Positions 9,051 through 17,069 of a stretch of 64,000 nucleotides of DNA are shown piece after piece. A program made the position numbers and the translations under genes. The DNA is from Oscillospiraceae bacterium (lineage in GTDB: Bacteria > Bacillota > Clostridia > Oscillospirales > Acutalibacteraceae): positions 1 through 64,000 of the forward strand of contig JAQXSC010000075.1 in the NCBI GenBank assembly GCA_029218825.1, given 5' to 3'. Each line of letters starts with the position of its first letter. Position 1 is the stretch's first letter. The notes beneath the pieces were generated by a model. The model was given only the letters and a program-made list of their open reading frames with translations. It searched no databases and was not told the origin of the DNA.

Positions 9051-10265
9051 ATGAAAATGAAACCATTTAAAAAAGTTATTGCTATTGTATTAGCATTAGT
9101 ACTGATTACTTCTGTTGTAGGATGTACTCCTATCAGTATGTCAAAGCAGTGGAGTTATGATTATAATGATGATACTTTGTCTGAACAGTTGGATATCGGT
9201 GTTTATATTTATTCAATGAGCCAGGCATATAATAATGCAAAAACTTACGCTGAAAAGTCAAAGGATTATAAAGAGGGCGAATCTTTCCTTGACCTTGAAA
9301 TCAAAGATGACGACGGCAACAAGGCTGTTGCAAAGGATTGGATTAAAACAGAGGCTGAAAAAATTTCCGTTAGCCTTCTTGCAATCGACTACCTTGTAAA
9401 CAAATACGACGCAACTTGGGACGAGGCTACAATGTCTTCTGCAATACAGCAGTCCAAGACTGCTTGGGAAATGGGATATTATGCTGCTTTAGGTTACTCC
9501 CAGTACTACCAGCCACTAAAAGATGAACTTGAGCCAAAGGGTATTTCTTACGACAGTTTTGAAAAGTCATCTTTCGTTGCAAGTGTAAAGCAGGACGCAA
9601 TTTTTGATGCACTATACAGCGAGGGCGGAGAAAAGGCTGTATCCGACAAAGAGTTGGAAAAGTACTTCTTGGACGAGTACGTTGCTTACAGTTACATTCC
9701 GGTTAATATGTACACTTCCGAAACAAATGACGCCGGTGAATCTACTTCCGTTGCATTCGGCAAAAAGAAAATGGACAGCACAGTAGAAAAGTTAAATGCA
9801 TATGCAGACAAACTTGCAAACGGACTGTCTATTGACAAAGTAATTGACGGTTGTGTAAAAGACTTTGATATTTCCGAGAGTTCTGCTGTTAAGGATACTG
9901 TTGAAATGTTCTCCACAACAAAGAGCAGTAACGCAGATATCGCAAAAGCAGTAAAATCATTAAATTCCGGTGAAGCAAAGGTAATTACTGTTGGCGAGGA
10001 TTCCGACAGCCCTATCGCTTACCTTGTATTCAAAGATGATATAAACGCAAAAACAAAGGACTATTTAAAGAAAGACAGCAACCGTGATTCTGTATTACAG
10101 AATATGAAAAAAGACGAGTTTACAGACTTTATCGAAGCTACTACAGAAGAGTTGTTAAAGTCAGATGCTCTTGCTAAAAACTCCGGTGCTATCGACAAAT
10201 ACGACCCGGCTATGTTCTACGAAAAACCTGAGGAAACAACTGCTGCTGCGGATTCTGCAGAATAA
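9051..10265 (+). CDS. PrsA/SurA-like foldase lipoprotein
   Basis: Probable extracytoplasmic folding factor. The start ATG 9051 follows AGGACGG, and the promoter upstream makes earlier starts unlikely. The N-terminus has a basic stretch, a hydrophobic core and the lipobox-like SVVGC, so Cys at about residue 24 would be lipidated. The body is helical and acidic, in the manner of SurA_N proteins, followed by a ~100-residue region (about 235-340) with weak parvulin-like spacing, including SGEAKVITVGED; typical parvulin active-site residues are not obvious. PrsA-type genes commonly follow mfd in clostridia, which supports the call. The C-terminus is a Glu/Thr/Ala-rich tail. Isomerase activity is uncertain; it may be chaperone-only. 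Confidence 0.65.
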   Translation: MKMKPFKKVIAIVLALVLITSVVGCTPISMSKQWSYDYNDDTLSEQLDIGVYIYSMSQAYNNAKTYAEKSKDYKEGESFLDLEIKDDDGNKAVAKDWIKTEAEKISVSLLAIDYLVNKYDATWDEATMSSAIQQSKTAWEMGYYAALGYSQYYQPLKDELEPKGISYDSFEKSSFVASVKQDAIFDALYSEGGEKAVSDKELEKYFLDEYVAYSYIPVNMYTSETNDAGESTSVAFGKKKMDSTVEKLNAYADKLANGLSIDKVIDGCVKDFDISESSAVKDTVEMFSTTKSSNADIAKAVKSLNSGEAKVITVGEDSDSPIAYLVFKDDINAKTKDYLKKDSNRDSVLQNMKKDEFTDFIEATTEELLKSDALAKNSGAIDKYDPAMFYEKPEETTAAADSAE

Positions 10266-10304
10266 TTTAAAAAGTTATAAAAAATTTGGAAGGAAGTGCA
10301 ATAA

Positions 10305-11123
10305 ATGAAAAGAATAGTTAAAATAGGTTTAATTGCCGCTTTAGCCCTTTGTCTTTCAATTTGCACAATGACTGTATTTGCTACTCCGGAGGATGACACT
10401 CCCGTTGTTACAGACGCGCCCATAGTTACACAGGCTCCTGTAACTCAGGCTCCTGTTACTCAGCCTCCTGCAACCCAAGCGCCTGTAACTCAAGCACCTG
10501 TAACCCAAGCGCCTACACGGGCTCCGGTTTATACCACTGCCCCACCGGTTTATACAACTGCGGCTCCTGTTTACACTTCTCCCCAAACATATGCACCTGC
10601 TACACAGGCTCAAGCTACACAGGCTCCGCCTGCAACCAACAGCAATATGTATAATGTTGAGGACGAAACTATTGACAACCACACCTTGAAAAACAAGGAC
10701 TGGAAAGAAATAGCAAACAGGCTAAAGGATGCAAATGCTGATGAGGGTGATGTAGATACCTTTAACTTCATCAAAGACAATGACGGATCTTCCGACAAGA
10801 CTACCTTGTATCTGACTATCGGTACATATGTAGGTATTGCTTTTATTGTTATTGCCATTGTTATTTTTGCGATATTGATTTCACAGAATAAGAAACGCAA
10901 AAAGCAATTAAAAAAGAACCCTCCAAAGAGAGTTCAGGGTAATCACGAACCTGCAAGACAACAAATACCACAGCCACAGAGAAGCCGACAGCATCAGGAT
11001 CCAAGGGAAATGAGCCCAAATCAAAAAAGACAGGTTAAGAAACGCAGTAAATACGATACCGACGAAGTTTATATTCCAAAGCAAAGAACTTCAGGCAACG
11101 GCAAATACAGACCAAAACACTAA
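10305..11123 (+). CDS. Thr/Pro-repeat single-pass membrane protein, unknown function
   Basis: Not recognised as a named family. The 272 residues show a signal peptide (about 1-26, ending TVFA), then an extracytoplasmic low-complexity stretch built from TQAP and VYTTAP repeats (about 38-105), a short helical region, one transmembrane helix (about 172-194) and a strongly basic cytoplasmic tail rich in Lys, Arg, Gln and Pro. The repeat region resembles wall-spanning or glycosylated linkers. AAGGAAG precedes the ATG, and the gene lies 39 bp after the lipoprotein gene, so they probably form one unit that ends at the terminator near 11180. A cell-envelope tether is the most I would infer. Confidence 0.7.
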   Translation: MKRIVKIGLIAALALCLSICTMTVFATPEDDTPVVTDAPIVTQAPVTQAPVTQPPATQAPVTQAPVTQAPTRAPVYTTAPPVYTTAAPVYTSPQTYAPATQAQATQAPPATNSNMYNVEDETIDNHTLKNKDWKEIANRLKDANADEGDVDTFNFIKDNDGSSDKTTLYLTIGTYVGIAFIVIAIVIFAILISQNKKRKKQLKKNPPKRVQGNHEPARQQIPQPQRSRQHQDPREMSPNQKRQVKKRSKYDTDEVYIPKQRTSGNGKYRPKH

Positions 11124-11167
11124 ACCAAGGTTTTGACGTCAAATTAGAAATACTTTATAACAAAATT

Positions 11168-11203
11168 ATCCCCAACAAATACTGAATTTGTTGGGGATTT
11201 TTG
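11168..11203. terminator. Bidirectional terminator between the plus operon and the phage cluster
   Basis: A perfect 13-bp inverted repeat (ATCCCCAACAAAT / ATTTGTTGGGGAT) with a 5-nt loop is followed on the plus strand by five further T. On the minus strand AATTTTGTTAT follows. It probably ends both the operon on the left and the converging phage-derived operon on the right. Confidence 0.85.
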
Positions 11204-11222
11204 CTGTCTTTATGTACCGAAT

Positions 11223-11684
11223 CTATCTGAACGCAATTAACATATACTGGGCATATTCCTGATTAAGACTGTAAATTGAGCCGTCCTGCACAGTATCTGT
11301 TTCCTGCAAAATAACCGTATCCTTTGAAGTTGAAATTCCGCCTGTTGTACCGCTTGGAGTTACAACACCTGCGTTCACTTTTGTGTAACTGCCCTGATCC
11401 TGACAAAAGGGTGCGTTTTTCTTAAATATCATTACCATACTCGGCACAAACCCTAATTTTACATTCAACGTAGCCGTACCTGTACCGTAAATTGTGTGAA
11501 TTACAAAAGGCGATTGCACCTTTGTTTTTTCATCTTCTGTCAGGTGAATATTGCCGTCGTTTACGTGGTTACCAAGCACTCTGTCGATAACCGTATTGTC
11601 ATAAACAAAGTCGGTACGTTTCGGTTTATCGCTTTCAATCCAACTGTTTAAACCTAAGTTTGATGTCTTATTTGTAGAACTCAT
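11223..11684 (-). CDS. Phage tail fibre-like protein (XkdV position)
   Basis: The last gene of the cluster, 153 residues. The N-terminus (NLGLNSWIESDKPKRTDF...DNTVIDRVLGNHV) resembles the baseplate-attachment region that begins many Firmicutes tail fibres. The rest looks like a beta-rich tip with GTGTATLNVKLGFVPSMV. At this size it is a very short fibre or receptor-binding tip. It starts 3 bp after the DUF2313 protein, with AGGAT upstream of the ATG. No fibre chaperone, holin or endolysin follows; the terminator comes 20 bp later. Confidence 0.7.
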   Translation of the reverse strand: MSSTNKTSNLGLNSWIESDKPKRTDFVYDNTVIDRVLGNHVNDGNIHLTEDEKTKVQSPFVIHTIYGTGTATLNVKLGFVPSMVMIFKKNAPFCQDQGSYTKVNAGVVTPSGTTGGISTSKDTVILQETDTVQDGSIYSLNQEYAQYMLIAFR

Positions 11685-11687
11685 ATT

Positions 11688-12263
11688 TTATCCTTTCTTC
11701 TCTAATCTGTTAATTTGGCTCCAAGTGTAATCGTAATTATCCATAAGGCTGTATGTTAAATTCTTGCTGTCAATATCTGCCCACTCAATTCCGCTGAAAT
11801 ACACGTTGCAGTTAAGGTGCGCCGGTAAGGCGAGTTTTATCTCCTTAATTATCCACGCTTTGTCATCTCTGTTATAAGAGCCGTCAATGCATATATTCAT
11901 TTCACTTTCCCAAGGCATTTCAAGTACATCATAGTTATACACGCCTATAGATGACAGAAAATTTTGGAACTTTGATTTTGTAAAATCGTTATCTCCAAAT
12001 GTTTTTCTTATAATCAACATTTTCCGCCTGTCCTCTGTAGAATAATCACTTCTCACTGAGCCGATTACCTTTTCCCTGTTTTCAATTCCATAAGTTTCGG
12101 CACTTGAAATAAAGCACTCCTTTAACACACGTTCAAGGTTTTCTTTGTGTCTGTCCAAAGCGCAACTGTAGGCGCAAATTTCATAATATATATTCTTGCC
12201 CTCTGAAATATCGTACAGGTTAAGGGGTGCAAGTTTTTGTGAAATTGAAGTAAGTGTATCCAT
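11688..12263 (-). CDS. Baseplate protein, DUF2313/XkdU-like
   Basis: A 191-residue homologue of the YmfQ/XkdU family (analogue of Mu gp48/P2 gpI) that joins the baseplate wedge to the fibres. Recognised from its position directly after the J-like gene and from the layout: a helical N-terminus with DRHKENLERVLKECF, then the TFGDNDFTKSKFQNFLSSIGVYNYDVLE segment in the middle and a C-terminal CNVYFSG. The start lies 2 bp after the end of the J-like gene. It is one of the markers of a contractile-type baseplate. Confidence 0.75.
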   Translation of the reverse strand: MDTLTSISQKLAPLNLYDISEGKNIYYEICAYSCALDRHKENLERVLKECFISSAETYGIENREKVIGSVRSDYSTEDRRKMLIIRKTFGDNDFTKSKFQNFLSSIGVYNYDVLEMPWESEMNICIDGSYNRDDKAWIIKEIKLALPAHLNCNVYFSGIEWADIDSKNLTYSLMDNYDYTWSQINRLEKKG

Positions 12264-12265
12264 TA

Positions 12266-13327
12266 TTAAACCTCCGAAATGTAGATCGTTTCCAGAGATG
12301 CATATGAATTTTCAGGAACACTGAAACTTGAATTTGCATAGGACGCCCACCTAAAATCATACACGCCCTCAACGCCGATAATCTCTGCTCCCAATTTAGT
12401 ACCAAGTACACTTTCGCCGATTGACAGGGAATTGATGTATTTATGCAACTGACTTATTACTTTTTCTTTTACAGTATCATAATCATAACCGTCTTTAAGT
12501 TTAACGGAAAAGGTCAGAGTTATACCATACTGTTCGGCAGGAAATACCTTAACGTCAACATTAAGTTCCCTTTCTGTATCCATAAGTCTTTGAACTTTTG
12601 ATACAAGACTTTGAGATGGAGTGGTTTTGTTGGAGTCAATATACACATCAACCGTACCCACACCCCTTACCTTTGGCACAACATTTGCGTCGGTAACGCC
12701 TGACACAGACATAGCAAGTTTTTTATAATAAGCCTTGTTAGTGCCGTTGGATACTGAAATATATGTATCGAGTATTCTTTTTCGCAAGTCCTCGTCGCTT
12801 TCCCTGTCTGCGCCACCGGAAAAGCCCTGGGTATTTGTTACTGTTTCGATATTGTTTACAGTAGTTACGATTACGTTAATCTGCTTTGCGGAAATATTAC
12901 TGTCCTTACCGCCCTGTTCCGCAGTACAGTTTACCGTTACCGACGTATTTCCTGCAGGCAATATGCTCTCCTCATCTGTAACAAATCTATAGGCTTTTGT
13001 GCCTGAAGTTGAAACTATTGTACCCTTTGGAATTACAATATTTTCCTCAATGGGCAAGGTAATATAAAACTTTACCTTTCCTGTAGCCTTTACGGATTCT
13101 TTTCTTGTTAAACCTCTGTCAGATGCGTGTAAATCCAAATACTCCCCTATCGCTGTTTTGGCAAACATCTGGTTTTTAATAAACTCAAGATTTACTTCAT
13201 CCTTGTAGATTTCACCTGCAAGTACTCTCATTCTTATATCAATATCCGATAATTCCTGCACCTTGTTATTTGACAATCTGAAATATTCCTCTTTCATTCT
13301 GTTAAGAATATCATTATAACTATCCAT
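12266..13327 (-). CDS. Baseplate J-like protein (XkdT-like)
   Basis: A baseplate wedge protein, 353 residues from ATG 13327 (an in-frame TTG lies directly before it). The N-terminal helix region with EYLDLHASDRGLTRKESVKATG and the middle GADRESDEDLRKRILD are characteristic of Baseplate_J proteins of contractile tails and tailocins. The GAGAGGTGAT region just upstream serves as the ribosome site and overlaps the end of the gp25-like gene. The protein appears full length, so the baseplate wedge (gp25-J-DUF2313) is complete despite the missing sheath. Confidence 0.9.
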   Translation of the reverse strand: MDSYNDILNRMKEEYFRLSNNKVQELSDIDIRMRVLAGEIYKDEVNLEFIKNQMFAKTAIGEYLDLHASDRGLTRKESVKATGKVKFYITLPIEENIVIPKGTIVSTSGTKAYRFVTDEESILPAGNTSVTVNCTAEQGGKDSNISAKQINVIVTTVNNIETVTNTQGFSGGADRESDEDLRKRILDTYISVSNGTNKAYYKKLAMSVSGVTDANVVPKVRGVGTVDVYIDSNKTTPSQSLVSKVQRLMDTERELNVDVKVFPAEQYGITLTFSVKLKDGYDYDTVKEKVISQLHKYINSLSIGESVLGTKLGAEIIGVEGVYDFRWASYANSSFSVPENSYASLETIYISEV

Positions 13328-13667
13328 CAATTATCACCTCTCTGTGTATTTCATCTTTTCCGTATGTAACAGCAATCTGTATGATATATTTATCTTCCTC
13401 GTTTCTTATGTTTTCTGCCTTTACAAAAACTCCTTTAGATCCTACAAACATTTCATTCATCAGTACTTCAAGGGTCTTGAGTATTTTATCGCTGTTAAAA
13501 TCCAAATCCGCGGTATTTATTCCGCAATTTCTGTTATAAAGGAAACTCCCTTTTGGAATTTTTGTGCCTATAATAATCTGTTGCAGTATTTCCTCTACGC
13601 CCTTTACTGTTATGGGATTTCCGCTTTCATCAAGGAGAATATCACCCTTTTCAATCTTAATATCCAT
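13320..13667 (-). CDS. GPW/gp25-like baseplate wedge protein (XkdS-like)
   Basis: 115 residues from ATG 13667, which overlaps the previous stop by one base (TGATG). The sequence has the gp25/DUF2634 pattern: a short N-terminal strand region (GDILLDESGNPITVKG), then EILQQIIIGTKIPKGSF and the Asn/Asp-rich turn before a beta C-terminus (GVFVKAENIRNEEDKYIIQIAV). gp25-like proteins connect the wedge to the first sheath ring, so its presence without a sheath gene is notable. Confidence 0.8.
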   Translation of the reverse strand: MDIKIEKGDILLDESGNPITVKGVEEILQQIIIGTKIPKGSFLYNRNCGINTADLDFNSDKILKTLEVLMNEMFVGSKGVFVKAENIRNEEDKYIIQIAVTYGKDEIHREVIIDG

Positions 13668-14002
13668 CAGACAATCTTCTTTCCGTTTATATAAACATAG
13701 CCGTCGTTTTTCAAAAGAATCGACGCTCCTCCTGATGAACACAGCATAAGTTCACCGGGTTCAAGGTCCCGGTTACCGGCCAATACTCCCAGGCAGATAT
13801 CTCCGTTGCTTGTGGGCAAAACGATTGACTTTTCTCCGAGGGTCGGCACATAAGTAATCCCGTAAGGGGCTAAAATGGGAATATTTCGAAACTCACTTGA
13901 TGCGTTCACCTGAACCTTTCCGTCAAATGTACCGCCTATGTTTCCCTGTTCGGACTGACCTTTTGTTATAGAATTTTTAGTTACATAATTCATTAACCAC
14001 AT
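13667..14002 (-). CDS. Small baseplate spike-like protein (XkdR position)
   Basis: 111 residues, possibly starting at the internal ATG four codons in (MNYVTKN). It has an OB-fold-like part (PILAPYGITYVPTLGEKSIVLPTSNGDICLGVLAG) and a C-terminal strand repeat (SSGGASILLKNDGYVYINGKKIV) like the tip of gp5/gpV membrane-puncturing spikes. It lies one base after the hub gene. It is short for a spike, with room for only a small beta-helix. The call rests on position and repeat pattern. Confidence 0.65.
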   Translation of the reverse strand: MWLMNYVTKNSITKGQSEQGNIGGTFDGKVQVNASSEFRNIPILAPYGITYVPTLGEKSIVLPTSNGDICLGVLAGNRDLEPGELMLCSSGGASILLKNDGYVYINGKKIV

Positions 14003-14003
14003 A

Positions 14004-14933
14004 CTATCTCTCCTTTTTCAATAATACCTTTGTAAATTCGCCGTTGCTGTTTAAGGCGTAGCATATTCCGCTGACATACAGGTTTTCAATTATTCCAAGA
14101 TGCCTGTCCTTAACCTTTGCCCTTGAGCCGATAATATCAAGATAACAACCTAAACAGGTCAGGGATAATTCATAGGAACTGTCTATGGAATTATTTATGA
14201 TTTTATCTGCAACACGCAAATCGGAATTTGCCGTAGCGTCAAAATATCTTTCTCTTTTTATTTTGCGGTCTTTGGCAGTATCATTTGTAATTTCCGTTGT
14301 GTAATCGCCCTGTGCCGAAGTCTTTGCCCAAACCGAGGAAATAAGTTGACAACGCCTGTTATTTTCCGTAACAGAAATATAATTAATTCCCTCATCACTT
14401 CCGAAAGTTATTTCTTTATCCCTTTCAAGTCCGTTAAAATTTGCAGTTCCGTCGCTTTCAATCCTCGGTATTTTGCCGAAAGTCTGAACACAAAAATTAC
14501 TGAACGCCTGCCAATTTGTTGAGCCTTTGAAAACATTAAAACTGCCTACAAGAGATTGATTTTCTCCCTTATATTTCTCAATTCCGTAGGGCTTTAAATG
14601 ACGAGAAAAAAGAACAGAAGTTGAGGGGTTTATGTAGTTTGCCGGTTTGCTTTCGTTGTCAAGGAGAACAGCCGCCATACTTCGTGCAATTATTTTTGTA
14701 TATGCACCGCTTTTGTTTGAAATTGCCTGTTGTTCATCTACAATCCCCTTGAACACGATTTCATCATTTTGTTTTACCTGTATTTTATCAAGTTCCGAAA
14801 GACCTTCAATAAAGGGAGATACCGCAGTTAAATCATCTGCCGGAACATCCTCCTCCTGATTAATTGTTACACTTAACGGCTGGGGAAGTATTATATCCTT
14901 TCCGTAAATATCAGTTGCAATAAATGTCAGCAT
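14004..14933 (-). CDS. Tail hub protein, gpD/XkdQ-like
   Basis: 309 residues in the XkdQ position, between the LysM tail protein and the spike. Recognised as the gp27/gpD-type hub by its PSLVG-like architecture: SEL-DKIQVKQNDEIVFKGIVDEQQAI, a binding-domain strand set, then GCYLDIIGSRAKVKDRHLGI...YVSGICYALNSNGEFTK at the C-terminus. The start overlaps the LysM gene by 7 bp. In contractile phages this hub joins tube and spike; here it would sit almost directly under the neck. Confidence 0.75.
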   Translation of the reverse strand: MLTFIATDIYGKDIILPQPLSVTINQEEDVPADDLTAVSPFIEGLSELDKIQVKQNDEIVFKGIVDEQQAISNKSGAYTKIIARSMAAVLLDNESKPANYINPSTSVLFSRHLKPYGIEKYKGENQSLVGSFNVFKGSTNWQAFSNFCVQTFGKIPRIESDGTANFNGLERDKEITFGSDEGINYISVTENNRRCQLISSVWAKTSAQGDYTTEITNDTAKDRKIKRERYFDATANSDLRVADKIINNSIDSSYELSLTCLGCYLDIIGSRAKVKDRHLGIIENLYVSGICYALNSNGEFTKVLLKKER

Positions 14934-15445
14934 ATCCTTATTTTTTCCCCTTTTTCTAATTCATCAATCCACTTTACCTGCGGATTTATCGGCACTAAAT
15001 TTTCAATGGGAATATCATACATATAACTTATATCCCAAAGACTTTCATTGTCCCTTACATAATGGTAAACCTTATTTTCCGCAACCTCTGATTTTGTCAT
15101 ATCCTCAACAAATTCAAAGGAATATGTAACTAATTTTTCTGTAGGCTCACATACAAGTTCTATCTTTTTGAAATAAGCATAAAAGGGCAAAGTATCAGGT
15201 AAAGATAATACACCGCTGTCACCTTGCTTTTGAAGATTTACAAGTCTGTTGTACTGCTTTAGGCAATCCTCACCAAACAGTTTCCCTGTACCTGTTACAA
15301 CCCTTGCTTTTGCGCCTATATCCTGAATAACATTTTTCCCTTTTGGAATTATCTGTTGACGGATACTGTTTTCCGCAGTCACTTTCAAATGCTCCGGATT
15401 ATGCCTGAAGGAATATCCTTTATATCGAATGTTTGATACAATCAT
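14927..15445 (-). CDS. LysM-containing tail protein (XkdP-like)
   Basis: 172 residues. The N-terminal ~120 residues start with the SNIRYKGYSFRHNPEHLKV pattern of XkdP/gp53-type baseplate proteins. The C-terminal ~50 residues form a LysM-like peptidoglycan-binding module (YHYVRDNESLWDISYMYDIP). The start ATG overlaps the preceding 43-residue ORF by 4 bp (ATGA). In PBSX-like phages this gene follows the tape measure; here the tape measure is absent. Confidence 0.8.
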   Translation of the reverse strand: MIVSNIRYKGYSFRHNPEHLKVTAENSIRQQIIPKGKNVIQDIGAKARVVTGTGKLFGEDCLKQYNRLVNLQKQGDSGVLSLPDTLPFYAYFKKIELVCEPTEKLVTYSFEFVEDMTKSEVAENKVYHYVRDNESLWDISYMYDIPIENLVPINPQVKWIDELEKGEKIRIC

Positions 15446-15573
15446 TTTGCTTTTGCCTCCTGTTCCTCCTGCAAGGCTCGGTTAAATCTTCTGCTGTCCT
15501 GCTCAAAAATTCGGCTTAAATTTTCTGCTTCAATAATTGAAATTTCTGTTTCCATTACATTTGATTCTGTCAT
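15442..15573 (-). CDS. 43-residue helical ORF in the tape-measure slot
   Basis: A short gene with strong support: a GGAGG site 5 bp before the ATG, and ATGA overlaps with both its upstream and its downstream neighbour. The product is acidic and helical in character (IIEAENLSRIFEQDSRRF, then Gln/Glu/Lys-rich) with no membrane segment. It sits between the tube-like gene and the LysM gene, where PBSX-type phages encode the tail chaperone and a tape measure of several hundred residues or more. I do not recognise a family. It could be a vestige of either gene, or a short adaptor specialised for a tail of negligible length. Confidence 0.75.
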   Translation of the reverse strand: MTESNVMETEISIIEAENLSRIFEQDSRRFNRALQEEQEAKAK

Positions 15574-15929
15574 TTTTCCTCCTTGCAACTTGCTGTAATT
15601 TCAATCTTTTTTGCGAGTTTTCCTGATGAATTTATGTAGGTTTCCACGGACTTTGTAATGCAGTTTTTGTAAACTGTTTCCCTGTTTGGTAGTTTAAAAG
15701 TTATATCGCAACCCTCATCAAAGCCTGTAAAATCCTTTGCGTACTGTCTTATTGTGATAATATAATGACTTTGTTCACCTGTGACGGCAATAGGATTACT
15801 GCTCAGAATTTCATAGGCGTATTTGTATTGGGAATTGTACTTTACTTCAAAGTCAAATACACCGCCTGCAAGTTTGTCATCAACCCATATAGTAATGTCC
15901 TCTTTTTTATATACCCTGTTTATCTCCAT
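15570..15929 (-). CDS. Putative tail-tube-like protein
   Basis: 119 residues, predicted mostly beta (ITIWVDDKLAGGVFDFEVKY, then ITIRQY, CDITFKLP and IEITASCKE). It occupies the XkdM (tail tube) position, between the head-tail terminator and the tape-measure slot, and overlaps the next ORF by 4 bp. Length and strand pattern fit a small tube-fold protein of the Hcp type, but there is no diagnostic motif. Alternatives are a baseplate adaptor or a tail-completion protein. Confidence 0.5.
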   Translation of the reverse strand: MEINRVYKKEDITIWVDDKLAGGVFDFEVKYNSQYKYAYEILSSNPIAVTGEQSHYIITIRQYAKDFTGFDEGCDITFKLPNRETVYKNCITKSVETYINSSGKLAKKIEITASCKEEK

Positions 15930-16361
15930 TTATTTCTCCCAACAAAGGCAAAAATCAAGTCTGCAACTTATCTCCCTGTAAATTGCACCTACATTTTCGT
16001 CATAATTTATCGGCCCTACCGATGATTTTTCTATAATGTGACTTTCGTCTGCGTCTTTTAATGCCTCATAAATATTTATGGTAGCCTTGCCTAAATCCTC
16101 GCCGTTATTACTCTTACCGGAATACACTCTGATATATAAGTTCAGAGAATACATATCACCCTTGATTGTTTCGTCAAAATATCCGCCGATAAAATCCTGT
16201 GACTTATTTAATTCGCCTACATTTACAACTGCAATCAGTTTGTCACTGTAGGCGTTTGCAATATTATTGTTATAGGCTTTTACAAAGGTAATATTATCTT
16301 GATTAATATTTCTTTTTACGTCCTTAATTAAGGTTTCGATTACTCTGTAAATCTCACTCAT
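15930..16361 (-). CDS. Phage tail terminator/completion-like protein
   Basis: 143 residues from ATG 16361, chosen because GGAGG lies 7 bp upstream and the start overlaps the previous stop by 8 bp. The N-terminal helix (EIYRVIETLIKDVKRNI) and beta body (KLIAVVNVGEL...DMYSLNLYIRVYSGK, ISCRLDFCL) match the fold layout of tail terminators such as XkdJ or SPP1 gp17, which cap the tail at the neck. The next gene is the tube-like protein, where a sheath gene would normally intervene. Confidence 0.65.
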   Translation of the reverse strand: MSEIYRVIETLIKDVKRNINQDNITFVKAYNNNIANAYSDKLIAVVNVGELNKSQDFIGGYFDETIKGDMYSLNLYIRVYSGKSNNGEDLGKATINIYEALKDADESHIIEKSSVGPINYDENVGAIYREISCRLDFCLCWEK

Positions 16362-16701
16362 AACTGTCCTCCGACTGTTCTGTATGGGCGGATAATACCG
16401 CCCATACATACATTTTTTGTCCTGCTAAAATATAAGTACCGTTTGATTTTGTAATATACTTTTTTCCGCACATCTCAACAACTGCTCCACCGCATTTATC
16501 CAAAACTACATCAGGACCTGTAATCAGTAAGTAGTGGCTGTTGTCAAGTTTTCCCAAAGGAATAGGTTTTATGTTATAGTAGGTTTTGTTTTTTGTATGA
16601 AGTGGCTCTATAAAACCTTTAGTCCTAATAGTATTACCCTTTTCGGTAATCTTAACAGTACTGCCGTAACGGTTAAGTATATAATTCATTACCTTGTTCA
16701 T
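16354..16701 (-). CDS. Head closure (stopper)-like protein
   Basis: 115 residues from ATG 16701, which sits just after the previous stop with GAGGATG as the ribosome site. The beta-rich sequence includes TIRTKGFIEPLHTKNKTYY...LGKLDNSHYLLITGPD, the pattern of XkdH/SPP1 gp16-type stoppers that seal the head after DNA packaging. It stands between the adaptor and the terminator, as expected. Confidence 0.7.
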   Translation of the reverse strand: MNKVMNYILNRYGSTVKITEKGNTIRTKGFIEPLHTKNKTYYNIKPIPLGKLDNSHYLLITGPDVVLDKCGGAVVEMCGKKYITKSNGTYILAGQKMYVWAVLSAHTEQSEDSYE

Positions 16702-16703
16702 AT

Positions 16704-17057
16704 TTACATCCTCTTGAATAAAAAAGTTGAGGTTGTAATAATATCCCCTATCTCCGACATTTCCTTTTTCCACATATCCTTGGCTTCTTTTACTCTGTCT
16801 TTGTTTTCTGTTACAGAAACATCTCCTACTCTGAAACTGTTTTCTGTACTCAGGGAATATAGAACGTACTTATAATATGCGTAAATTCCTGACGCTTTAT
16901 CTAAACGTCTTTTGTCATTATCGGTTAAGTTGTCCTTTGTTACAAGTGAATAGACGTAATCTGACGCGTCCTTTATAACCTGAAACCACTTTGATACTTC
17001 TTCATCTGTAAGTCCGGACACCAACTTAAATCTGTCTAAAGTAATGTTAAAATCCAA
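16704..17057 (-). CDS. Head-tail connector adaptor
   Basis: 117 residues and mainly helical, with the SGLTDEEVSKWFQVIKDASDYV segment and the later FRVGDVSVTENKDR loop seen in HK97 gp6/SPP1 gp15-type adaptors that bind below the portal ring. It starts 12 bp after the capsid gene. Together with the two following genes it completes a standard neck. Confidence 0.75.
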   Translation of the reverse strand: MDFNITLDRFKLVSGLTDEEVSKWFQVIKDASDYVYSLVTKDNLTDNDKRRLDKASGIYAYYKYVLYSLSTENSFRVGDVSVTENKDRVKEAKDMWKKEMSEIGDIITTSTFLFKRM

Positions 17058-17069
17058 GGTATCACCTTA

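Noticed and set aside
10356-10682. Minus-strand Cys/Arg/Leu-rich reading frame
   Set aside because: It mirrors the TQAP/VYTTAP repeats of the plus-strand gene and has no ribosome site; similar mirror frames occur opposite the Thr/Pro linker at 63096-63392.
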